64,000 nt of DNA from Isoetes taiwanensis (lineage: Eukaryota; Streptophyta; Lycopodiopsida; Isoetales; Isoetaceae), in NCBI GenBank assembly GCA_021234155.1, contig JAJEKV010000146.1, positions 994,001 through 1,058,000 of the forward strand. The letters run 5' to 3'. Each line of letters begins with the position of its first letter. Within the stretch, counting starts at the first letter, position 1. Position numbers and translations under genes: made by a program. The notes under the pieces are model-generated. The model saw only the letters and a program-made list of their open reading frames with translations. It did not search any database and was not told the DNA's origin. Below are positions 10,881 through 22,215 of the stretch, piece by piece.

Positions 10881-11960
10881 GCGATTGGTTGCTTCATGGC
10901 CGGCATGTACATCAGGCCAGTTTGCTGGTGTGTCCTTATCGAAAAGTGATCAACAGCGTTGGATTCGATTGCAAGGAGCGGTGAGGGGTCAAGCAAGGCA
11001 GCCGACCGAGTCACGATCAAAGTCATTTCTCCCCAAGGATCGGCATATCGGTAGGGAGGGGGGCAGGCGTGACGGGGGGGTAGCACTGAACTTGATAAAT
11101 ATTACGGCGTCTTGAGAATCGATTAATGCGAGAGAGGGTTCGCATTGTCAGCGGAAATGATCCGGCTGTTTGCAAGTCCATTGTGGCATTGAGATGACCA
11201 TCAGGATGACTAAGCGTCCGTGGGCCCAAGAATGGATACTCTTTGCTTGGCGGAGAAAGGGTCTCCCCACCAAAGCATTTCATAGTCACCTGGATCTTCA
11301 CCCGACTTTCCAAACTCCAAATTCCATGGGAAAGCGGAGATCACCAATGTTGATGTGTAGAATAGGTGTGGCCTTGAGGTCTCGTGATATGGCCATTAGC
11401 CAATTTGATGTCATATGGGGGCACGAAAGAGTTGTGTGATGCCCATTTGTTTTGCGGAGTTTGTCCGTGATGAGATTGACCGCACTACCTCCATCGATTT
11501 GAACATGGTTGACTTGTCGATTTCCCACCGTTGCATGGACCGTGGGGGTAGAGGTAGCCAGCCCCAACTAAAAAAGCAGTTTGGGAGTGGTAACTGGTCC
11601 TTGAGAGCGGTGACGAGTTTTAAAATGGTTGCCAAGCTTAAGGGAATTTTGATCTTGGCAAGCTCCTCTTGGAGTTCAAGAGGTACATGAGAAAAAGGAT
11701 CTGCTGGTTCCACTGGTGCGGGAGTGCGTGGCAGGGAAGCAGCAACTTCTTTGAGTAAGTCAACCTCGGCTGCAATATTGGGATATGTCTGAGAGCGTGG
11801 AGGTTGAGATGTTGAAGGTGGATCATGTCTTTGTTGAGCTCGAGTGGTGGCATGAACATTTGCCAATGTGCGGCCTTCAGCTGCTTGCATGAGATTCAAA
11901 ATGCTTTGGCGAACTTTGGGCATGACATTTGGCATGAGCTTTTCTAAGTCGGGGTGCAAA
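10881..11960 (-). pseudogene. Gypsy gag-pol linker and aspartic protease, frame-broken
   Basis: The 182-codon frame at 11959-11411 gives a charged, Pro-rich linker. The protease follows in another frame at 11567-11298. Its active-site region reads 'VQIDGGSAVNLI' (about 11508-11475), with D-G-G-S in place of the retroviral D-T/S-G-A. This variant is common in plant Tat/Athila-type elements, as I recall. 'ATPILHINIGDL' continues the fold. The region from 11298 to 10881 links protease to RT and is poorly conserved. Confidence 0.75.
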
Positions 11961-11989
11961 GTGAACCCTGTTGGTCCTCATGAGGAAGG

Positions 11990-13570
11990 GTGTCAACCGC
12001 AAAGCGGGTTCGCGTGTCCGCCGGAAGAATAGTGAAGGGACGTGATGCCTTGGATGGGCGTGAAACTAGACCAACCCAATTTGACTATGCACGGGAGGAT
12101 TAAGGGCTGAAATATTTCCTCTTGGGCTTGTTGATCCAAATTGAGGTTGATTCTTTGGAGCCGGGTTGATAGCGTGATTGCCGAGGCGCTCTTGGGGGCT
12201 TCTTGAGAATCGGTCGCGGGCCTTGTTTGCCATTAGCAAGCCAGAGTTGGTAAGCCGTGAGACGGACCCGATGTGGTCTGATTTGTGCCGCAGTTTGGAC
12301 TGAACTTGTGGAAGTTGAGGGCACGCCGTGGTGGTATGACCCCATTCTTGATGTGTGATAGCACCGAGCTTTAGAAGGATCAAAAGGAGGTCGTTGGTTG
12401 GATCCCCCCGTGGTTGGTCCCATTCGCCGATAGAGTTCGCGTGGGCTGCACTTTTTCAAGAGGTGGTCAGCCGATAGTGCGTTTGGGACCGAGGTGTGGT
12501 TTGTACTTGATAAACCATTTTGTTGCGGACGGTGTGGGATGAGTCGCGAGTGCACTCTTCCGGTGGCATGATTGCACATGTTGCATCGCTTGCAATGAGG
12601 TGGGCCATTGGTGGAGTTGCACTCATTGGCCAAATGGCCTTGATATTTGCAAATATGGCACCGATTTGATTTGTGGATTAGCGTGTTGAGGCTGAGCGTA
12701 CCGTTTGTGGAACCATGACAGGTGGAATGAAGCGGGAGCTCTTGAAGAGCCACGGGGGGGAGGAAACATTGGCGGAGTGATTGACAAGGTCGATAGCCCG
12801 GTCCAAAGTTTTTGGGACGCAGATATTCAGTCATGAGTCGAATAGCGGGAGGAAGTCCTTGGAGAAACCGGACCAAAAACGGCTGCGGTAGGGTACTCCT
12901 TGAGCTTAATCGGCCGTAATGTGAAGTCGATCCGCAAAATCCCGAGGCGGAGACTCAGGTGGGGCTCTTGTTGCGATTCATTGAGTTGCTTTTAGATGAA
13001 GTTGATCATCATCCGTGGTCCCGTAATGAGACGTAAAAGCGGTCGCATTTCGGACCAGTCTTGTTTCCAATGGCTTTGTTGGACATGAGCCATTGATGAG
13101 GAGAGCCACGCAAAGGTGGTGGAAAAGATGTGAAATTTCAGTTGAGGTTGCGGCGTGCCCATTGAGGACAGCTAGAGCCTCAAATTCTTCCATGTGGGCC
13201 TGAGCACTTTGGTCTAACGGGTTTGCCTTTCGTGGTTGCCAAAGGTGGGATAAGTCGGTTTGAGTCCGAAAGGTAGATGGGAAAGTGTCTTTGGGACTGG
13301 AACAGATAGTGAGAATATTGAGGTTGAGGTGGATTTGGCATTGTGCCGACGGACCTCGATGAAGGGGTGGCTGGCAGTTGAGAAACCCAAGTAGCCGAGC
13401 ATTGGTTTTGAGATCCGTAAGGTTGTAAACAGGAAGAGGATGGGAAACGTGGGAAAGGATATTCCCGGCAAAATAAAGGGAGACATGTGGATAGCCGCAC
13501 CCACCCGGGAGAGGATGGTTATGGCGGCGAAGTGGCGATATGGGCTGAAGAATGATGGATGTAGGCATGT
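11990..13570 (-). pseudogene. Gypsy gag with CCHC zinc knuckle, frame-broken
   Basis: Gag packages the element RNA. Frames at 13568-12978 cover the N-terminal and capsid-like part. At 12876-12100 the sequence 'FLQGLPPAIRLMTEYLRP' ends the capsid-like domain and a nucleocapsid follows. The knuckle 'CHICKYQGHLANEC' at 12619-12660 fits C-x2-C-x4-H-x4-C exactly. One or more frameshifts lie near 12790-12880, where 'DRAIDLVNHSANV' continues the protein in another frame. The 5' leader up to the primer site is about 300 bp. Confidence 0.8.
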
Positions 13571-13883
13571 TCAGGGGGTATGAAAGTATGGTTGAGAAGG
13601 TTGAGCCGGATAAGGCCCCGATAATGATGAGGGGACCGAGGTTGTGAGCAATGTTTGCACGCTTTGGGGCGGGGAACCTGGACGAGACCGGACACGAGGG
13701 GGTGGGTGGCGCTGATCGAGCCCTAGATCAAGATGGCCGCCTCTATGTCATAAGCGCATCCATACATGTCGTGAAACGCTTTCGACGCCGATGGCGCCTC
13801 CAAGCGAGATGCCGCTCGAGAAAGGAGTTCTTCTCGGGCGTGAAATTGCGGCGACATGGCATTAATGAAAGTAGGAAAAATCG
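13571..13883 (-). other. Gypsy 5' leader between primer site and gag
   Basis: About 310 bp with no consistent coding frame on the element strand, as expected for the packaging leader. A plus-strand ORF here (13651-14031) crosses the primer site into the LTR and is not a gene. Confidence 0.55.
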
Positions 13884-13900
13884 ACCCGGCAATGGCGACA
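13884..13900 (-). promoter_or_regulatory. Primer binding site, tRNA-Asp type
   Basis: The minus strand reads TGTCGCCATTGCCGGGT, starting one base inside the right LTR. It differs at three of 17 positions from the tRNA-Asp complement TGGCGCCGTTGCCGGGG used by plant Tat/Ogre and Athila elements (from memory). It is clearly unlike the initiator-Met site TGGTATCAGAGC. Confidence 0.85.
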
Positions 13901-13901
13901 A

Positions 13902-14476
13902 TGTTTGGGGTCCGGGTTCGGGAACTCGAAGACAGCCCTCGTGGAGGACCCGTGGATCTAACAGAGAGTCCGGGGACTATGTCACGCGGATTTCTTCAAA
14001 GAGAAGAAAAAAGAAGAGAGAGAACAAATGAAAGAAAGGTGATAAGCTTCCTTGATATCAATGATGAAAATACATGAGCTCTCGTAATAGAGAGAAAACT
14101 GAAAGGAGACAAGACTCAAAACTCATCTAAAAACTTATGAGCTAACTCTACTCATATATATAGTACAATGGCCTTGGGCCCAATATAGACACTCTGACTG
14201 ATCTCGGTGCCGACTCCTGGAAGGAGGCCGATGGAGGAATGTTGGCGGTGCCTCTTGAAGTGCCTAGAATCACGCCGACCGACGCTGGGCAAAGTGACGG
14301 GCCGTCACTTGTCTGAGCGGCGCCTCTTGACGGGAGCCAAAGGCTTTGACTGCGTGGCCTGCTTAGTCTTCTGTGGATGCTTGGATGTCTGACCCGTGGT
14401 TGACTGAGGATCTTTGAGCTTGACCTGGTCTGACGTATGCATGAATAGTCCTGTACCAGGAGGCACAGGACTAACA
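13902..14476 (-). repeat. Gypsy LTR, right copy (5' LTR of the element)
   Basis: 575 bp, collinear with 3415-4000 and ending GGACTAACA directly before the TCAAT duplication at 14477. It carries the same TATATATGAGT promoter-like element near 14151-14163 on the minus strand. Differences from the left copy are mostly one- to three-base indels and transitions. Confidence 0.93.
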
Positions 14477-14481
14477 TCAAT
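14477..14481. repeat. Target-site duplication TCAAT (right copy)
   Basis: Matches 3410-3414 exactly, directly after the right LTR end. Confidence 0.9.
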
Positions 14482-14725
14482 GGCCTAAAAACTTCAATGC
14501 ACAAATGTAACATGTTTCTGATGGCTGATTCTATTTATATGTATTTCAAAATGGAAGCAGCTTCATAAAGAAAACAGATAGAGTTTGAGAACGAAATTTC
14601 AAACATGAAGACATCTTCACAAGAAAAAGTCGAAGTTTTTAATAGATGGCATAGTATAAACTTCGAATTAACTACTTACTTAGGTCGATGACAACAGAGC
14701 TGCAGCTACTTTATGTAATCCATAA
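14482..14725. other. Short gene-free gap, probable 3' flank of the Helitron
   Basis: AT-rich. The Helitron 3' end (CTRR with a preceding hairpin on the minus strand) should be here or left of the gypsy insertion, but I could not identify it. Confidence 0.4.
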
Positions 14726-16050
14726 CTATGCGTTGTCCACTGGAGACTCCAAATCTAACTGATTGAACTTTCCTCCCAATCTCATTTTAGACCTCTTTAT
14801 TCCATCTATGACAACCTCAGATTCAGCTTCCCAATCTATAGCTATGATTTCTCGAACTACAACTTTGTGACTCTTGAATCCATTGTACTCTGTCTGAACT
14901 ACGCTCAGACGGAATATTTTGGTAATCCAAAGATGCTCCATAAGGAGAGAGTAATATGGTTGTTGATTATTCTCCTGTAATTGACAACCAGTTAATTTTT
15001 ATCACGAAATGATCAGGAAAATGTCACTCCAATCTTATCTTACATTATCCCTGATTTTTGACATCTCATCTGCAGTCTGCCTTAAGATTTGTTCTCCTTC
15101 ATTATTGAAGATAGTAACTACAGTTTCTCCTGTTGCATCTCCCAATGTTGCATGGAATATATACCTGCTCATAACAATGACATCACACATCCACTTAAAC
15201 GGATTAATAAATCAGATCTCTCTCACCTCTTTAATGGTTCAGTAGCTGCATGACATTTCTCGCACCAGAATCCTGATTCTCGCTTACTTACCTTCTTATT
15301 GCATGTTGGACATGCCTCATACCACATTGGCTGGTTTGGGTCAATAAATGTTATGCATGCGCGAACATTGAAGTACTCAATCTTCACAAGAAACAGATTA
15401 GAATAAGGAACTACAATAACCAAGAAATGAACATACCTCATGCACTCCCATCACCGTCAACGGCAACCTCGACTATTGATTGTGCATCAAGCGTTATCTG
15501 ATAGTCATGGTTTACGGTTGTGTATCGTTTGTTCGCAGGCCGAACAACTCCTTTAGAGATGTAGTACACCTACATGTTGATAAAGAAATTCAACGACTAC
15601 CTCCATTCATGACGTAATCCCCAACTTATGCATGGACCTATAACTTACCTTCATCAACTCAAATCTGCTGTAGAACTTGTCAGCTGCCTCATCAAACATT
15701 GTTACCTGAATTTCTGTTCCCTGTATACATTAAGATGACTGTGTAACTATACACAAAGCATGGGAAATAACAATCCAATCAATTGAACTTTACATACATC
15801 CTTATCTCGCTCCACATTAAACAATTTCCCCTTGCCTGGTCTTCGTCTGTTTTCAAACTCTCGTAGAGGTCCTTTCCACATTACCTTTACTTTAATTATC
15901 CAATTTGCTTGGTAAGGACTTAGTTGTACCAATGGACAAATTGTTCTCCCACTTCCTATGTTTTCGGCGTCATTTGTACTGCAACATTTCTTCAAAATAA
16001 AAATCTTTACATATACAATAGAAGAGATCAGATCAACAATACCTCATCAT
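14726..16050 (-). pseudogene. Helitron-borne RPA1-like single-stranded DNA-binding protein, seven exons, probably broken
   Basis: The protein resembles the large subunit of replication protein A, which plant Helitrons often carry beside Rep/helicase. Predicted exons on the minus strand are 16043-16050, 15798-15978, 15649-15720, 15437-15569, 15227-15381, 15044-15164 and 14726-14974, with GT-AG borders. The first exon is only 8 nt (ATGATGAG). Exon 2 gives 'CPLVQLSPYQANWIIKVKV', the start of an OB fold. Exon 3 gives 'IQVTMFDEAADKFY'. Exon 5 holds the C-terminal zinc ribbon 'ACPTCNKKVSKRESGFWCEK' with C-x2-C...C-x2-C. Exons 6-7 join as 'MSKIRDN' to 'ENNQQPYYSLLMEHLWITKI'. Exon 4 runs into TGA just before its donor and the phase into exon 5 does not fit, so this copy is probably non-functional there. 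It follows the Rep/helicase gene by about 130 bp. Confidence 0.78.
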
Positions 16051-16177
16051 GATGCACACACGAACAGCTCAGCCACCAGAATTATCTAGCGGTTGTGAAC
16101 GCAAGCAACACGCTTTTTCAAAACCGAATTGAAACTATCTTAAATCCATCACAAAGAATGGGCAAAAAGTTTACCAA

Positions 16178-19100
16178 CTATTCAAGGAGTTCTCTAAAGA
16201 CAACATTTCTAGTCGTTACAGACGGCAATGCCTCATTCTGTAAGATCAGTGCATCTTCTCTAGTTCGTATTTTTGTCAATGCCGTATACAATTGCCCATG
16301 GGCAAACACATTTGTTCGCAAATCCAAGACTATCTTATCTAATGTTAGACCAAGACAACTGTGGAATGTCGTTGAGTATGCTAGCTTGAGCGGCAGCTGG
16401 CGCCTATGTATCGTAAAAGGGCAGCGTGGTGGCTGGTGGAAAAAATCTGCCCGACAAATCGCATGTATGCTTTCTGAGCTCATGTTGTCATGTCCAAGAA
16501 GCCGGACAGTCACAAATCTGTTGTGCATTTCGTGTATGACAACTCTAACGTTCTTCACAAGCCCCTTACTCGCATCCAACAATCTCATAATTTGACACAC
16601 AGCTCCTACTTTAAGACAAAGCGTGTGTTTTGGCAAAGTCAAATGATCATAGATGTGAATGAACTCATTTTTAGCAAGACCGCTTGTGTGAATTACCTGG
16701 TCATCTTCAGTTATGGAATCTTGAGAATAATATCTCTTTTCCAGACCTGGCATACGATCAAGAATAGATCTGTTGAACTCATCCACATGCACATTTAATG
16801 GAGATAAAAATGCTCTCTTTTCACACAAGGTTGGCGTACAAATAATATCTGCGGGGTATAAGAATTCTCATGCCTCTTCCATAGATGTTGTTGTGCAAAC
16901 AAATCAAATGTCGCAACATTGGACTGCCAATTCTCACCTATGGACGATACTAATGTTACTAACTCTGGGTCCGCAGCATTTCTAACTGATTCATCTAACG
17001 TGTGAACAATGAATGCTCTCCAAATCTCTGATGATTTAATAGAAGCAGCTATTGTTGCACTTCTCCCTGCACCTGGTACTATGGGTGCTATTTGCCTAAA
17101 GTCGCATGCAGCCACAAAACATTTTCCTCCAAATGGAGCATCATTTCTACACAATTCCTGTAGAAGCAAACTCACTGATTCAATTGCAGCTCTATTTGCC
17201 ATTGCAAATTCATCCCAAATGAATAAATGGCATTCAATCAGCAAGCTCGCTTTCTCAGACATGGCCTCAACAATCGAGTGTACAGCAACACTATTTTCAG
17301 TTACAGGAATTTGAAATAGTGAGTGCGCAGTTTTCCCTCCTGTATATAACAGCCCAGCCAATGCAGTTGTTGCACAAGGCAAAACAATCAACCGGGAGCC
17401 TCTGACTAACAAACATATAGCATTGAGTAGGAAAGTCTTACCTGTACCAGCTTTCCCATCAATAAACACAGGTCTTCTAATCCCTCTCTCATGCACCATA
17501 TTCTCAACATAATCATATATTCGTCCTTGGTTCATGTTCATCTTATCACGCATCTTTCTCGACTCTTCTATGTAACATCTATGGTGAGGAAATTTCGACA
17601 GCTCTTGCAGCACTAGCTGTGACCGAATGTGTATTTCAGGCAGCCCAAAGACATTAACACTGGAGCCATGCTGCACAAGCACATTTTCAATACACAAAAG
17701 AGCCTGCTGCTCTGCAAGCAAAGTGCCTGCCTCTGAAACATCATGGAAGTCCCTTATCAGCTCATCATGGAAATTCGTCCACAACTCACTTGCCGGAGCA
17801 CTATCAAGGATCAGAAGCATAAAAAGAAAACAAAGCTGCGACGGCGTTTGCAATGCTGCCACTGCCTCCTGCATTGTCACAATCGGCTCTGATTTATCAT
17901 GCAACAAACCCATAACAGTTACGACTTCCTGATAGGTATCATAGGTAGTCCCATTATAATTCTTTAAGTCTTCCCAACATCTGGCTGGAATATGCAGTAA
18001 CAACTGTCGCAAATAGAATAATTCCCTCTCACGTGGCATGACCAACCTTATTCTGCAAATAAGGCTTCCCCTACTTCTCTTGCGAACTACGTTCCTAGGA
18101 AGTTGTGGCCTGGGTAATTCAAGGTGGTCACCCTCACTATACATTCCATCTCTATAGGGCACAAATGTGTATTGTTCGTAATACTCAACATAGGTTAGCT
18201 GCGAAAATTCTATAGCAGGAGGCCTCAAGAAGTAACGATCAAGCAACGAAGCAGTGTTGGGCCTCCTATATGACCTACTCGTTCTTTGTTGCCGATGAAG
18301 TGGAAGACACTTAACAGCAGGACACTTTTCTGTCACATGAAACTTTAGTATTCGCCATGCCGCCTCAGTTGAGGATAGATACCTTGCACTTTGGTAATCA
18401 CGTATCTCATCATCACATTCTCGTTGACGATCAATTCGATACTCCACCTTGTCAAATCCTTTATAAATATAGTTGTATAGATACATGAAGATATGAACAG
18501 TCGAAGCAACGTCAATATTGATATGACAATCAAACTGCTTTAACAGGAAAGGTGAGTATGACACAACATATCTATCTTCGACTTTCCTTCTTCGATATTG
18601 CACATACCCCTTCGAGTCCAAATGTGTTCTTGTAGTCAAATCTCGAGGATAACCCCAACAACACGCCCCATCCTTAGAACATCGTTCAGAGTGGTTGTGT
18701 ACCATATATCTTCGTACCTTTTCAATTTTCTGGAATCTCAGCAGATATTAGCAAGTCAATGACCTCAAATGGAATCTCATGTTCTGTTTTAAGTACAACG
18801 TGGCCATGAGGCAGCCCACGTTTCTGGAATTCTATAACGTGGATCATGTACGCAAGCGGACCAACATAAGAACGCAGGAAATCCTTCAAAGATTGGAAAC
18901 GAACATGGAATGACCTGACAACAATAATTGGGACATCTGTAGCAGTTTGGCCAACACGCAACATTGCCTTGATCTCTGGCCAATCCGGATTCGTAGTCAT
19001 TGTAATAAAGAGGTTAGGAGGACCCTTCACTCTTGCAAGAGCAAGCGCATCCGCAATTTGGACAGAGCACCATTGCCTAGAACCAATAAAAGACGAAGGG

Positions 19101-20317
19101 AGCGACCGTCGGAGATATTGACCACCCTGGTTCTCAACAAAATCATCAGCCTCGTCAATATTTGAATTATCAACCACAGACCTCTGATAGCCATTAGTTG
19201 CCAAGAAATTCAGCCTTTCTTCTTCGACCCTAGAATACATGTCCACAAGGTATTTACAAGTCAGACGCCCTAACTGAAGGAACCGCACCTCATGCAGCAA
19301 ACGTGACCTATACCAATCAATCTGCGACATTTGCTGGTCATTACCAGGGAACCATCCCGCCGTGCCAGCTGGAAACATAAGCGGATACTGCAAGGGTTCA
19401 TACTGCGGATCCAGTATACTCATGAAAACTGATCGTTGATCTTCGTGAAACCAAAAAACCGCTGCCCTTGGATTAATTGTGACTGAGTTGTTTGCATGCA
19501 CTATGGCAGCAACTTCATCACTCGCAACTGCCCCATTCAATGTCAAGAATACAGACTCCAAGCGCATTTGCTTTACTCGCCTTATCATGCGACAATAAGG
19601 ATTAATAGCCTCTAGGATCGCTGCTATTCGCGTCACCCAAGCAACAGGCAATAACTTCCTCTCTGCAACCCGCTCCCTCTCATTATTGTCATGAATATAC
19701 CAATGCAACGGCTGGCCAGGTTTTGACGTAGGATGTACTTTGTGATATGTCCTACCCATAAAAGCAACCGAGGATGGCATCCCTAACTGCACGAACTCTC
19801 CACCAGCAACGCCAAGCCCAGTGAAGGCAAACAGATGGTTTAATGCACGGCTTTTCGCACTAAATCCTGCTTCCTCATAAACATCCCTCAGCGAAACAGG
19901 CAATTCAGGTAGCTTTACTAGGATATCGCTCTCACCAGGCAGTAACGCAATATGACAATACACAAAAAATCTATTCCACATGAATTCACTATCAGATGGA
20001 ATAGGACGAGCTTGCATCCTTTGTATACGCCGTTGCCAATGCATAACCGCCATGCTTGGCACAACCACCACTTCTGGAACACTGTCCACATCTCTTAGCA
20101 TCTGCTGCCCACTCACACCCTCTTCCTCAGTATGTCTGCCACCCAAACCCCCTACCCGATGACCACCTGAACTCCTTCTCCGCTGCCTCAACTCATCTCT
20201 TCTCTCTTGCGACAACCCCGCATACCATCTCCGCATATACTCATTTCACCTCAATCTTCTGAGCTCATCAGCAGAGTATGTCTGACTTGGATCAATCTCT
20301 ACTCTAGGCCTTGGCAT
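16178..20317 (-). pseudogene. Helitron Rep/helicase (RepHel) with one nonsense and two frameshifts
   Basis: About 1380 codons from ATG at 20317 to the stop at 16178. The N-terminal half is the HUH nickase: 'NLFITMTTNPDWPEI' and 'VIEFQKRGLPHGHVVL', with the two histidines near 18800, then the tyrosine region 'MYLYNYIYKGFDKVEY' near 18500-18440. The C-terminal half is a PIF1 helicase: Walker A 'DGKAGTGKTFLLNAI' near 17460-17420, Walker B 'LFIWDEFAMANRAAIE', and the last motif 'HGQLYTALTKIRTREDALIL' near 16310-16250. Lesions: in-frame TGA at 20246-20248 between 'ELRRLR' and 'NEYMRRW' (CGA to TGA), a one-base slip near 18720, and another near 16858. It contains no introns. The lesions are few, so the copy died fairly recently. 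Confidence 0.93.
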
Positions 20318-20379
20318 TATAACCTTACATTCTAGTACCTTCCAACATGCATACACACACAAATATGCAAGCTACTACC

Positions 20380-21150
20380 TGCTACCCACATCCTAGAATG
20401 TTTAACACACCAGCAGACTCAACTCATGACAATCCATAAATACCATGACCTTACCAAACAACGTAAATGACAGCCACCAAGCCACCCTCCACTGCACGTC
20501 ACGCTCCCAATTCCACTCACGAAACCTTATTCTCCGACCCGTCCCCTACACATAAGAAGCAACCCACAAATTTAAGTGAGTTTCAAGTTCTCACTACTTC
20601 CAAATATATGAACACAATGAAGAGGATAACATTTTTATTTTTGGATTTGTGACTCTTCTAACAGTTTAGCTACATAATGTAGAAAAGCATAGGCCATGCA
20701 ATGAAAGTCGTTGCTTTCATTGATTTCTTTAACAATAGTATGTCTACTTATGCTAACAGTTTTATGAAACACATGTCTCAGAACACACTAAAACTTTCAT
20801 CAAGACCTTGGTGGCAAACCTGCAGTCTTTCACAATGTGAGATTACCATTGTAGAACAAACTCAACGCAGTATGCTAACATGATTTATAAATATTTTGAT
20901 TGCACTATGGCTAGGTCCATGCGGATTTGCCATCACATTGAGCTGTCAAATAGCTTGGCTATACAATCTTTAGTAAAGCAAGTAGCTACCTCACAAATAT
21001 CCAGCACATCTCAAGCCTTAACTACTTTCTTTGATACTATTTCAAGCATCCCATAACATACAAACTATACATCTTTCCAATTCAATCTTACCAGCAACTT
21101 TCTTTCTCTTTAGCATTCAGAAATTTAAGTAACTTTTAAGCTTTGACTAC
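20380..21150. repeat. Noncoding repeat A, copy 1 (left part)
   Basis: Matches 25669-26525 over most of its length, for example 'cctagaatgtttaacacacc' (20391 and 25682) and 'aacatttttatttttt' near 20629 and 25911. Copy 1 is cut at 21150 by the composite insertion and resumes at 24127-24216. It lies just upstream of the RepHel start and may be Helitron 5' noncoding sequence. No ORF of note. Confidence 0.8.
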
Positions 21151-21151
21151 T

Positions 21152-22215
21152 TCCAAATAGAATAGAATAGAATAGAATAGAATAGAATAGAATATACATT
21201 AACGTCCCTCAGGCCGTGAGGCCCCCGGACTTGTGTAGCATCCTGCGAGCTCCCAAAAAGGGTGATGCCAGCAAACAGACGCATAGGTTTATGTAGCCAT
21301 CTAGCGGGCTTCTCTTGTTTTTTTGATACTACCCGCATCGTGCTTATAGCTGGCTTCTTGGCCATACACAATGCATTGCTATAAACAGTTTTGAACTGTA
21401 CTTTGTGGGCCCCTCTGATCCGCCTCATCCGTGCTTCTCAGATTATTAGCCCTCTCTCTTTGTGCACCCCCCGGCGTCTTATTATCATCTCTTTTATAGC
21501 TTTCGCTACATCTGTGGGTGTCTCTTCTTTGTCCATCAGTGCTGGGAGTGGGAGATCCCACCTGACCTTGTTAAATTTGGACCTTATGTCTGTGTATACC
21601 GGGCATTCCTTGACCATATGTGCTTCGTCTTCTATTTTTCCTGAGTCACATAGTCGACATATTCGCTCTGCTCTATCTATTTTTCTCCATCTATCTTTCT
21701 CAATTCGGGGGTCGTGGCTCCCCATTCTGAACCTAGCCAGCGTTCCTCTGTTGCTTCTATTCAACATGTTGCTTTTGTATGTGATATGTCCTATCTGTCC
21801 CCCTGGATTGAAGGCTCCCAGCCTATTTCATATATGATTGTTGCTAATGATGTACCTGCCTTCCCCTAGAATTCCTGTCCGTGCCATTGCCTCAGTATTC
21901 CTTCCTGTTTTTCCCATTTCTTCTCTGATAGACCTGGCCCCCATGTCTCACATCAGTACAGTTGTGTTGATGCTTCTAATGTGCTAAATAGGTATGTTTT
22001 GATTTCCCAGTTGGTGATCCTGCTGTTGTTACAGTAATTTATCATGATGTAATAATTGCCTATCGCTGCTTGGGATCTGTTGTCTGCCCCTTTTGACCAC
22101 TTCCCCCCACCATGTGTGTCATATCCCAAATACCTGTACCCTGTGGTTTCCTCTAGTTCTTTTGATAGTGGGTTTGTAACTTTGGTGCACCAATCGGAGG
22201 ATTGGATCCTCACTG
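21152..22215 (-). mobile_element. 5'-truncated LINE fragment with (TATTC)n tail
   Basis: Minus-strand frames 22213-21953 and 21767-21438 match the C-terminal third of ORF2 of the LINE at 28-32.6 kb. Shared phrases include 'RMGSHD.RIEKDRWR.I' and the knuckle 'ICRLCDSGKIEDEAHMVKEC' (C-x2-C...H-x4-C). The 3' UTR also aligns: both read 'gggagctcgc', then 'gggcctca', then 'gggac' and 'taatgtat' before the tail. Here the tail is about seven TATTC units (plus strand AATAG, 21153-21193), whereas the 32.6-kb copy has TATC units. Frames are broken, so this is a dead copy. Confidence 0.85.

Larger units (their letters stand above)
3415..14476 (-). mobile_element. Ty3/gypsy LTR retrotransposon, complete ends, degenerate coding
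   Basis: An 11,062-bp element lies in minus orientation. It has two LTRs of about 586 and 575 bp starting TGTT and ending AACA, a perfect TCAAT target duplication, a tRNA-Asp-type primer site next to the right (5') LTR, and a purine tract next to the left (3') LTR. In transcription order the interior holds gag with a CCHC knuckle, protease, reverse transcriptase, RNase H, integrase, and then about 3.3 kb more coding-like sequence before the purine tract. Protease-RT-RH-IN order is that of Ty3/gypsy, and the tRNA-Asp primer site is typical of the plant Tat/Athila lineages (established knowledge). Many stops and frameshifts make gag-pol non-functional. The LTRs differ by many small indels, so the insertion is not recent. 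Confidence 0.93.

Noticed and set aside
16095-16595. 166-codon plus-strand ORF
   Set aside because: Antisense to the helicase C-terminus of the Helitron.
21438-21767. Stand-alone zinc-finger gene
   Set aside because: It is the C-terminal knuckle of LINE ORF2, matching the copy at about 32.1 kb.
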